A stretch of DNA of 10,930 nucleotides from WHSM01 sp050701635 (GTDB taxonomy: Bacteria > Actinomycetota > Actinomycetes > Mycobacteriales > Micromonosporaceae), in assembly GCA_050701635.1 (NCBI GenBank), contig JBOGDF010000184.1:1-10930 (forward strand). The letters run 5' to 3'. The position numbers and the translations under genes were made by a program. Shown piece by piece: positions 1-8,214 of the stretch. Each line of letters starts with the position of its first letter. The first letter of the stretch is position 1. Under the pieces are notes generated by a model. It was not told where the DNA came from. It made no database searches and worked only from the letters and a program-made list of their open reading frames with translations.

Positions 1-836
1 CCCCCGGGCAGCGCGGTGTCCACGTCCGGGGAACGCGCGTCGAGCGCCTCCAGCGCCGCCTCGAACCGGCCGCCCGCGTACCCCGACCAGGTCAGCCCGG
101 TCGCCGACAGCACCAGCAGGAACGTCAGCAGCCAGATTCCCGTGGTGGCATGCCACCCCCGGGTACGCCGCACGCCGCCGACGGCGCGCCGCCCCGGCAG
201 CATCCGGCCGCGTTCCGGCGTCGCGTCGGCTGCCCGGCCGCGTTTCGGCGTCAGGACCGCCGGCCGGCGGAGGCGCCGGGACAGCCACAGTGTCAGGCCG
301 CCGAGCGCCAGCACCCACAGCCAGCTCGCGGCGGTCTCGGAGTAAAGCCGCCCGGGCTCACCGAGGTGCAGGCTGCGGTGCAGCTCGCTGAGCCAGCTGG
401 TCACCGGCGTCGCGCCGGACGTGGTGGTGAGTACGCCGCGGCTCTGCCCGGTGTACGGGTCGACGAAGACCGTACGCTGCTGGTCTTCCAGCCCCGCGAC
501 GGTGAACGCGATCCGGGTGGTGTCGTCGGGGTGTTCGCCGGGGCGTACGGAGTGCAGCGTCCCGCCGGGCACCTCCGACTGGGCGGCGCGTACCTGGTCG
601 GTGAGCGGCAGCGGGTGGTCGCCGACCCGCGCCACGTGCAGCTGCTCGCCGTACGCCAGCTCGTCCCACTGCGGGGTGAACGCGTACAGCAGGCCGGTGA
701 CCGCGGCGATCACCAGCAGCGGCGCCACCAGTACGCCGGCGTAGAAGTGCAGGCGGCGTACCAGCGGCAGCAGGGTCGGCCGCGCGGGCGGCGGCGCCGT
801 CACCTCGGGCGCGACGGTCTCGACGCTCGTGGACAC
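1..836 (-). CDS. PepSY-associated transmembrane protein (partial, C-terminus beyond left edge)
   Basis: The minus strand reads from GTG at 836 through 278 codons without a stop and runs off the left edge. Segment order is typical of PepSY-TM proteins. A short Pro/Ala-rich start is followed by RRLHFYAG and a first helix (about residues 29-53, ending TGLLYAFTP). An extracytoplasmic region follows (about 54-165) with VFVDPYTGQSRGVL, a PepSY-like strand-turn. It contains ELHRSLHLG (151-159) just before the second helix (about 170-186). An Arg-rich cytoplasmic linker leads to RGWHATTGIW and a third helix (about 231-250). Relatives are membrane proteins of roughly 400-500 residues, often linked to iron or redox processes at the membrane, so about 60% is present. 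The GTG start is supported by a GAGGGGG ribosome site five bases upstream. The gene is divergent from the VOC gene. The family call is firm; the physiological role is not known. Confidence 0.88.
   Translation of the reverse strand, partial: MSTSVETVAPEVTAPPPARPTLLPLVRRLHFYAGVLVAPLLVIAAVTGLLYAFTPQWDELAYGEQLHVARVGDHPLPLTDQVRAAQSEVPGGTLHSVRPGEHPDDTTRIAFTVAGLEDQQRTVFVDPYTGQSRGVLTTTSGATPVTSWLSELHRSLHLGEPGRLYSETAASWLWVLALGGLTLWLSRRLRRPAVLTPKRGRAADATPERGRMLPGRRAVGGVRRTRGWHATTGIWLLTFLLVLSATGLTWSGYAGGRFEAALEALDARSPDVDTALPG
204..251 (-). repeat. 18-base direct repeat inside the PepSY protein linker
   Basis: Positions 204-221 and 234-251 are 18-base copies differing at one base, spaced 30 bases apart. 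They encode TPKRGR and TPERGR (residues about 197-211) in the basic cytoplasmic linker between helices 2 and 3. This looks like a small in-frame duplication in a poorly constrained linker. Confidence 0.6.
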
Positions 837-841
837 GCGTA

Positions 842-848
842 CCCCCTC
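842..848 (-). promoter_or_regulatory. Ribosome binding site of the PepSY membrane protein
   Basis: GAGGGGG on the minus strand lies five bases before the GTG at 836. It fixes a GTG start that is easily missed because no ATG is nearby. Confidence 0.7.
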
Positions 849-898
849 GTCGGTTGGTGACGCGTTAGTCCCGCCGACCAGGGCGGATAGTTCCCGCA

Positions 899-912
899 GT
901 GACGGTCGTCAC
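899..912. promoter_or_regulatory. Palindrome GTGACG-GT-CGTCAC in the divergent spacer
   Basis: There are six-base perfect arms around a two-base centre, between the divergently read PepSY and VOC genes. It lies 63 bases from the PepSY start and about 105 from the VOC start. The size and position fit a dimeric repressor operator, but a palindrome of this length can arise by chance and I recognise no specific regulator. Confidence 0.3.
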
Positions 913-978
913 CACCTCGCGTGGCGGGAGCGCGGGCCAGCACCGGTCGACCTGTCACCGCCGCCGACGGCCGATTTC

Positions 979-984
979 TACAAT
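979..984 (+). promoter_or_regulatory. Possible -10 box TACAAT for the VOC/oxidoreductase pair
   Basis: TACAAT stands out in GC-rich surroundings and is one base from the TATAAT consensus. It would place transcription start about 25 bases before the ATG at 1017. No convincing -35 hexamer is visible at 16-18 bases upstream, so this is tentative. Confidence 0.4.
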
Positions 985-1016
985 CCGGGGCGGCAGTGCC
1001 CCGGCAGGATGGAGCC

Positions 1017-1400
1017 ATGACAACCATCGACAGACTGGCTCCCCGGCTGGTGGTGGAGGGCGCCGACGCGGCGATCGCCTTCTACACCGAGGCGCTCGGG
1101 GCCAAGGAGCTGAACCGGCACGACGACGGCGCCGGCCACATCGTGCACTCCGAGCTGCAGCTCGGAAACCACGTGATCATGGTGAAGGACGCCGACGACA
1201 CCGACCCGGCGCCCACCCAGCTCGGCGGCACGCCGGTGATCCTGGCACTGGACGCTGGCGACGTGGACGCGCTCGGTCAGCGGATGATCGACGCCGGCGC
1301 CACCGTGGTGTTCCCGATCGAGACCCGGGAGTACGGCCGCGGTGGCCGGCTGCGCGACCCGTACGGCCACCAGTGGATGGTGTCCCAGTCGCTGCCGTAG
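1017..1400 (+). CDS. VOC superfamily protein (PhnB/glyoxalase-like)
   Basis: The product has 127 residues, the normal size for a single-chain PhnB-like member of the vicinal oxygen chelate (glyoxalase/bleomycin-resistance/dioxygenase) fold. Two beta-alpha-beta-beta-beta halves are visible. The first runs from RLVVEGADAAIAFYTEALGA to SELQLGNHVIMV (about 10-57). The second runs from TPVILALDAGDVDAL to GGRLRDPYGHQWMVSQ (about 72-124), with the family hallmark DPYGHQW at 114-120. Members bind or isomerise small molecules, often through a metal; the substrate cannot be read from sequence. I chose ATG 1017 because AGGA at 1006-1009 is seven bases upstream and homology-like sequence begins just after it. 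An upstream in-frame ATG at 921 would add 32 residues with no VOC character. The oxidoreductase follows after nine bases, suggesting one transcript. Confidence 0.88.
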   Translation: MTTIDRLAPRLVVEGADAAIAFYTEALGAKELNRHDDGAGHIVHSELQLGNHVIMVKDADDTDPAPTQLGGTPVILALDAGDVDALGQRMIDAGATVVFPIETREYGRGGRLRDPYGHQWMVSQSLP

Positions 1401-1409
1401 CGTCGCGTC

Positions 1410-2660
1410 ATGCCAGCAGTGACGCTTGCCGTGGCCGGTGCCGGGAGCCGGGGTAACAGCTACGCCGACTGGGCGCTCGCCCACCCGGACCGGGCGCGCG
1501 TGGTCGCGGTCGCCGAGCCGCGCGACGTACCGCGGGAAAGGTTCGCGACCGCGCACGGCATCGCCACGCCGTACCGGGACTGGCGGGAGCTGGCCGCCGC
1601 CGGGCGGATCGCGGACGCGGTGGTGATCTCGACGCAGGACGCGATGCATCTGGAGCCGGCGCTGGCGTTCGCGGAGCAGGGCTACCACATCCTGCTGGAG
1701 AAGCCGATTGCGCCGACCGAGGCGGAGTGCCGGCAGATCGTGGCCGCGGTGGAGAAGGCCGGCGTGCTGTTCGCGGTCGGGCACGTGCTGCGCTACACGC
1801 CGTACACCCGGATGGTGAAGTCGCTGGTCGGCGCCGGGCGGCTGGGTGAGGTGATCTCGGTGCAGCACCTGGAGCCGGTCGGCTTCTGGCATCAGGCCCA
1901 CTCGTTCGTACGCGGCAACTGGCGCAACCAGGCCGAGTCGACGTTCATGCTGCTCGCGAAGTCGTGCCACGACCTGGACTGGCTGCAGTACGTGGTCGGC
2001 CAGCCGGTCGCGCGGGTCTCCAGCTTCGGATCGCTGACCCACTTCACCGCGGCGAACCGGCCGGTGGGCGCCGCCGACCGGTGCCTGGACTGCGCGGTCG
2101 AGCCGGAGTGCGCGTACTCGGCGAAAAGGTTCTACTTCGACCGGCTGCGCACCGGCCAGCACGGCTGGCCGTTGAAGATCATCGTCGACGAGATGACCGA
2201 GGCGGCGGTCACCGCCGCGCTCCGCGACGGCCCCTATGGACGCTGTGTGTACGCGTGCGACAACGACGTGGTGGACCACCAGGTGGTGGCGTTGGAGTTC
2301 GCAGGTGGGCGTACCGCGAGCTTCACGATGACCGGGTTCACCGAGGGTGGGCTGCACCGCCAGACCCGCATCTTCGGTACGAAGGGCGAGCTGGTCGGCG
2401 ACGGCTCGCGCGTGGCGGTGCATGACTTCTTGACGCAGTCGACCGAGGTGATCGACGCCGACGGCGGCGGGGACGGCACGGCGGGCGGCGGCCACGGTGG
2501 CGGCGACGGCGGGCTGATGGACGCGTTCGTACGTGCCGTCGCCACCGGGGACGCGAGCCACATCGTGTCCGGGCCGGCCGAGGCGCTGAACAGCCACCTG
2601 GCGGTGTTCGCCGCCGAGCGCGCCCGGCGCGACGGCACCGTGGTCCGGATCGAGATGTAG
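1410..2660 (+). CDS. Gfo/Idh/MocA family oxidoreductase
   Basis: The product has 416 residues. The N-terminal Rossmann domain has GAGSRG at 10-15. An acidic Glu-36 at the end of beta-2 (VVAVAEP) suggests NAD(H) rather than NADP(H). The family Lys motif is EKP at 97-99. HDLDW at 187-191 sits where the catalytic His/Asp helix lies in this family. The C-terminal half is the alpha/beta substrate domain, with FTMTGFTEGGLHRQTRIFGTKGELVGD and a glycine-rich GGGHGGGDGGLMDAF stretch. Family members oxidise or reduce sugars, inositols or related polyols; the substrate is not deducible. Odd points are five cysteines, C225-x2-C228-x5-C234 and C279-x3-C283, that could hold a metal or disulfides. No ribosome site is visible before ATG 1410, only nine bases after the VOC stop, so translation is probably coupled. 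Confidence 0.92.
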   Translation: MPAVTLAVAGAGSRGNSYADWALAHPDRARVVAVAEPRDVPRERFATAHGIATPYRDWRELAAAGRIADAVVISTQDAMHLEPALAFAEQGYHILLEKPIAPTEAECRQIVAAVEKAGVLFAVGHVLRYTPYTRMVKSLVGAGRLGEVISVQHLEPVGFWHQAHSFVRGNWRNQAESTFMLLAKSCHDLDWLQYVVGQPVARVSSFGSLTHFTAANRPVGAADRCLDCAVEPECAYSAKRFYFDRLRTGQHGWPLKIIVDEMTEAAVTAALRDGPYGRCVYACDNDVVDHQVVALEFAGGRTASFTMTGFTEGGLHRQTRIFGTKGELVGDGSRVAVHDFLTQSTEVIDADGGGDGTAGGGHGGGDGGLMDAFVRAVATGDASHIVSGPAEALNSHLAVFAAERARRDGTVVRIEM

Positions 2661-2677
2661 CGCTGTCAGAAGTCCGA

Positions 2678-2692
2678 CCAGATAGCATCTGG
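2678..2692. promoter_or_regulatory. Inverted repeat CCAGAT-N3-ATCTGG, operator or weak terminator
   Basis: Perfect six-base arms surround AGC, 18 bases after the oxidoreductase stop. There is no following T-run. It sits just upstream of the -35 position predicted from the TAGGAT box at 2714, so it could equally be a regulator site for the secreted protein gene. The evidence is its shape and position only. Confidence 0.35.
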
Positions 2693-2713
2693 CCCGACCC
2701 GGGGCTCCATTTG

Positions 2714-2719
2714 TAGGAT
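2714..2719 (+). promoter_or_regulatory. Possible -10 box TAGGAT for the secreted repeat protein
   Basis: TAGGAT fits the TAnnnT pattern of actinobacterial sigma-70-type promoters. It lies in an unusually AT-rich stretch about 45 bases before the GTG start. No TTGACA-like -35 is seen, consistent with an activator-dependent promoter or a wrong call. Confidence 0.35.
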
Positions 2720-2751
2720 TCGCTGGTCTTTTCCTCGCGATATTCCGGTAC

Positions 2752-2755
2752 GGAG
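2752..2755 (+). promoter_or_regulatory. Ribosome binding site GGAG of the secreted repeat protein
   Basis: GGAG lies eight bases before GTG 2764 and supports that codon as the start. No other in-frame start precedes the hydrophobic signal segment. Confidence 0.6.
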
Positions 2756-2763
2756 CCCACCCC

Positions 2764-5442
2764 GTGTTCGTTCGTGTATACAACGGTGCCCACCGACCGA
2801 ATTTCCTCGCCCATCGCAATAGCCGATCGGTTATTCACGCCTCATCCGATCGGCCACGATTTTCCAGTCGGATTCGCGGCACATTTTCCGCTGGTCAGGC
2901 GCTCGTCATCCTGATGGTAGTAGCCTTCAATGTTGTGTTGCAGGGATTCGCTCCGACAGGTCCGGCGTACGCAAACGACAATTCTTCGGGCGGTCTCCAC
3001 GCAATTTCTCCGACCCGAATTCTCGATAGTCGTACCAGCCTGGGTGGTCGGCAGGGAAAGGCATTCGGTGGCGGCGAGACCATGACGTTGCGGGTGCTGG
3101 GTGGCAATGGCGTGCCGGGTGCCGGAGTCTCGGCGGTGCTGGTCAACGTCACTGTCGTACCAGGGAAAAGCACGGGGTACGTCACCCTGTACGAGGCCGG
3201 AATCAGCCGCCCCTTGGCGTCCACGGTCAACTACCGCCCCACTGTGGTGATCGCCAATCAGGCGACGGTACGGGTCGGCGCCGGCGGCGCGATCAGCATC
3301 GCCAACCAGGGCGGTACGGCGCACGTGATCGTCGACGTCCAAGGCTGGATCGGCACCGACAACGATCCGCCCGGTGCGCGGGTGCGGGCGATTTCCCCGA
3401 AACGGATTCTGGACACCCGTACCAGTGTGGGCGGGCGTAACGGCAACGATCTGGATGCCGGGGAACGGATGACGCTCAAGGTGCTCGGAATCGGCGGGAT
3501 TCCCGCGGACGGAGTTTCCGCGATTCTCGCGAACGTCACCGCAGTGCCGAGCGCGTCCACCACCGGATATCTGACGGTCTACCCGACCGGTACGCCGAAG
3601 CCGCTCGCGTCGAATGTGAACCCGATGCGCGGCGTCGTCACCGCGACCTCGTCGCTGCTGCAGCTCGGCGCGGACGGCTCGGTCGACATCTACAACTACG
3701 CCGGGCGGATGCACGTCGTGATCGACGTACAGGCGCTGGTCACGGGTGGCGCGCCCGGGCCCGGCAACGGCACGCACGCGGTGGCGCCGACCCGGATCCT
3801 GGACAGCCGGACCGCGCTCGGTGGGCGCAACGGCACGCCGCTCGGCGCCAACGAGGTGATCAAGGTGCCGGTGCTGGGGCACGGCGGCGTACCGGCCAGC
3901 GGCGTCGCGGCGGTCACCGTACACGTCACGGCGGTGGCTCCGACCGTGCCCGGATACCTCACGCTCTTCCCGTACGCGACCCGGCAGCCGACCAGTTCGA
4001 CGCTCAACACGACCGCGCCCGTGGTCTCCAACACGGCGGTGGTGCCGGTCGGGCCGGCGGGCGCCATCGGCATTCGCCACGTCGGCGGCAAGACCCACGT
4101 GGTGGTGGACGTACAGGGCTGGACCGCCGCCCCGCCGCTGACGGTGACGCCGCCGTCGGCGCTGCTCGCGCCGCGGGTGCTGGCCGCCGGCGACGCGGTA
4201 CGCGCCCAACAGGTGCTCGCCAACTCCAACCGGTACGCGATGACGACCTGGTGGGACACGGTGGCGCCCGGCCTGCTCGGTACGCCGCTGGGCCCCGAGT
4301 CGGCGGGACCTGACATGCTGCATCCCGCCGCCACGGGCACCGACCCGATCCGCCGGCTGTCGATGCAGGCGCTGAGTCTCAGCACGGCGATCGCCACCGG
4401 CGGCTACGACGAATCCGTCACCGGCGTACCGCTGGCCACCGCGAAAAGCCGTACGATCACGCTGATCGACAAGGTGGCAGCGTCGCACACCGCGAATGCC
4501 GGAAACGGCTGGGGCGCCACCTGGCAGAGCAGTCTGAATTCCGGAATCGTGGGTCGGGCAGGGTGGTTCCTGTGGCCCGAGCTCGGCGCCGAACTCCGGG
4601 CCGACGTGGCCCGCATGGTGGCTTTCGAGGCCGATTATTCCGCCGGCCTGAAGATTCACTACATGCGGGACGCTTCCGGAAGGATTGTCGATTCCGGCGA
4701 CACCGGTTCGGACGATACGAGCTGGTGGACGATGCCGATGCAGCTCGCCGTGGTGATGTTTCCACAGCACCCGCACGTACGGGTCTGGTGGCACCATCTC
4801 GTGCAATTCTCCCTGGCCGCCTGGGCGCGTCCGGGCGACGTCAACAGCACCGCGGTGATTAACGGCGCGCCATTGTCGTCCTGGTTGAACGGCTCCAACG
4901 TCGAATCCAACGGAGTGGTGGTCAACCACAATCGGGTCGCCCCGGACTACAGCACGCTGGTGTATCAGAACATCGACGCGATCCCGCTGCTGGCGTTCTC
5001 CGGTGTCGCCGTGCCACGCGCGATTGTCGCGCTCCATGCTCCGGTGTACGCCGCGTACCGGGACGTCACGTACGCGGCGCCGCCGCACGCCAGCCCGGGC
5101 GGCCAGGTGTACGCCGCCGCCTCCGGAGACGTCTACTACCCGCAGGGCTGCGACTGGGGCACCGGCCAGAAACTGCCGTACGCCCTGGTGGACGCGCAGT
5201 CGGCCGCGTACGGGTTCGGCACCTCGGAGTCGGCAGGTCACGAGCAGCGGCATGCCGACGCGCATCTGGCGATGCAGGCCCGGTTCACCGACGGCCGTAC
5301 CTACGCGTACGACTCCGAGTACAACTACGCGGGCCGCGAGGAGCACACCGCTCAGCTCGCGTCCCAGCTCTACCTGACCAAGTACCTGCGCGACACGAAC
5401 GCCGTCACCTACACCGACCAGTCCTACTGGCTCGCCAGCTGA
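2764..5442 (+). CDS. Secreted protein with three actinobacterial surface repeats and an unassigned C-terminal domain
   Basis: The product has 892 residues. A long basic N-region leads to a hydrophobic core (about 46-63) and a signal-peptidase-like site after AYA at 68-70. Three homologous blocks follow (about 78-195, 207-325, 337-453). Each opens with an ISPTRILDSRT-like motif, has GVSAVLVNVT-like and GYVTLY-like strands, and closes with VDVQGW or IDVQAL. I recognise this block as common in secreted actinomycete proteins, without a firm name. Residues about 470-892 are helix-rich with many Trp, His and Tyr: NGWGATWQSS (581-590), VNHNRVAPDY (720-729), YYPQGCDWG and HEQRHADAH (826-834). The pattern recalls (alpha/alpha)-toroid glycan-active enzymes such as heparinase-like proteins, but that is inference. 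The gene stands alone. Its first 300 bases are about 57% GC, well below its neighbours. Confidence 0.85.
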   Translation: MFVRVYNGAHRPNFLAHRNSRSVIHASSDRPRFSSRIRGTFSAGQALVILMVVAFNVVLQGFAPTGPAYANDNSSGGLHAISPTRILDSRTSLGGRQGKAFGGGETMTLRVLGGNGVPGAGVSAVLVNVTVVPGKSTGYVTLYEAGISRPLASTVNYRPTVVIANQATVRVGAGGAISIANQGGTAHVIVDVQGWIGTDNDPPGARVRAISPKRILDTRTSVGGRNGNDLDAGERMTLKVLGIGGIPADGVSAILANVTAVPSASTTGYLTVYPTGTPKPLASNVNPMRGVVTATSSLLQLGADGSVDIYNYAGRMHVVIDVQALVTGGAPGPGNGTHAVAPTRILDSRTALGGRNGTPLGANEVIKVPVLGHGGVPASGVAAVTVHVTAVAPTVPGYLTLFPYATRQPTSSTLNTTAPVVSNTAVVPVGPAGAIGIRHVGGKTHVVVDVQGWTAAPPLTVTPPSALLAPRVLAAGDAVRAQQVLANSNRYAMTTWWDTVAPGLLGTPLGPESAGPDMLHPAATGTDPIRRLSMQALSLSTAIATGGYDESVTGVPLATAKSRTITLIDKVAASHTANAGNGWGATWQSSLNSGIVGRAGWFLWPELGAELRADVARMVAFEADYSAGLKIHYMRDASGRIVDSGDTGSDDTSWWTMPMQLAVVMFPQHPHVRVWWHHLVQFSLAAWARPGDVNSTAVINGAPLSSWLNGSNVESNGVVVNHNRVAPDYSTLVYQNIDAIPLLAFSGVAVPRAIVALHAPVYAAYRDVTYAAPPHASPGGQVYAAASGDVYYPQGCDWGTGQKLPYALVDAQSAAYGFGTSESAGHEQRHADAHLAMQARFTDGRTYAYDSEYNYAGREEHTAQLASQLYLTKYLRDTNAVTYTDQSYWLAS
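2995..4122 (+). repeat. Three tandem ~118-residue protein repeats
   Basis: The blocks lie at 2995-3348, 3382-3738 and 3772-4122. They align over their whole length: RILDSRT/RILDTRT/RILDSRT at the start, a GG-R-G turn, a GVPGAGVSAV-type strand, and VDVQGW/IDVQAL/VDVQGW at the end. The second copy has lost the terminal Gly-Trp. Copies are separated by short Gly/Pro-rich linkers. They are diverged at DNA level, so the triplication is old rather than recent. Likely role is a beta-rich spacer or wall/carbohydrate-binding module; this is inference. Confidence 0.85.
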
Positions 5443-5464
5443 ACCTGCGGGCCCTGTCCCGGCC

Positions 5465-5518
5465 AAGATCATGGGGCCCTTCATGCCGTCATGACTGCAT
5501 GAAGGGCCCCATGATCTT
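5465..5518. terminator. Perfect 22-bp inverted repeat between convergent genes
   Basis: Arms 5465-5486 and 5497-5518 are exact reverse complements, separated by a ten-base loop that itself contains TCATGA. Each arm includes GGGCCC flanked by CATG and GATC. It lies 22 bases after the secreted-protein stop and 26 bases after the clpB stop on the other strand, so it can end transcription from both sides. Neither side has a T-run, as is common for actinomycete hairpin terminators. A dispersed palindromic element inserted here is the alternative. Confidence 0.75.
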
Positions 5519-5520
5519 GA

Positions 5521-5544
5521 GAGCGGTAGCGGGAGCGGGAGCGG
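5521..5544. repeat. Four hexamer repeats next to the clpB stop
   Basis: GAGCGG, TAGCGG, GAGCGG, GAGCGG run head to tail from the hairpin up to the clpB stop codon. A short simple-sequence tract; no function is evident. Confidence 0.55.
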
Positions 5545-8139
<2,595 letters not shown>

Positions 8140-8151
8140 CGGCGTGGCGTA

Positions 8152-8156
8152 CCTCC
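8152..8156 (-). promoter_or_regulatory. Ribosome binding site of clpB
   Basis: GGAGG on the minus strand is 12 bases before the ATG at 8139. The spacing is longer than usual, but no other start lies between. Confidence 0.55.
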
Positions 8157-8193
8157 GTGTCGTGCTCGTGCCTTAGGCAGCAACGGACCCGAA

Positions 8194-8214
8194 GTTGAGT
8201 CTATTCCACTCAAG
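8194..8214 (-). promoter_or_regulatory. HAIR operator (HspR binding site) of clpB
   Basis: GTTGAGT-N7-ACTCAAG on the plus strand (CTTGAGT-N7-ACTCAAC on the coding strand) matches the HspR-associated inverted repeat CTTGAGT-N7-ACTCAAG at 13 of 14 arm positions with exact spacing. In Streptomyces, HspR binds such sites at dnaK, clpB and lon and represses them until heat shock. The site ends 54 bases before the clpB ATG. Its TTGAGT arm could serve as a -35. A -10 is not clear; CTAAGG near 8172-8177 is a weak candidate. The operator overlaps the last codon and TGA stop of the upstream gene. Confidence 0.9.

Noticed and set aside
2661..2763. A riboswitch or small RNA in the AT-richer spacer before the secreted protein
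   Set aside because: Apart from the short inverted repeat there is no extended pairing or known riboswitch core. The spacer is only 103 bases.
978..2819. Long open frame on the minus strand opposite the VOC and oxidoreductase genes
   Set aside because: The product is rich in Arg, His and Val without domain character, typical of the shadow of high-GC coding sequence. The opposite strand has clear protein families.
2842..5484. 880-codon open frame opposite the secreted repeat protein
   Set aside because: Arg/Gly/Val-rich shadow with no motifs. It begins inside the inverted repeat and lacks a ribosome site.
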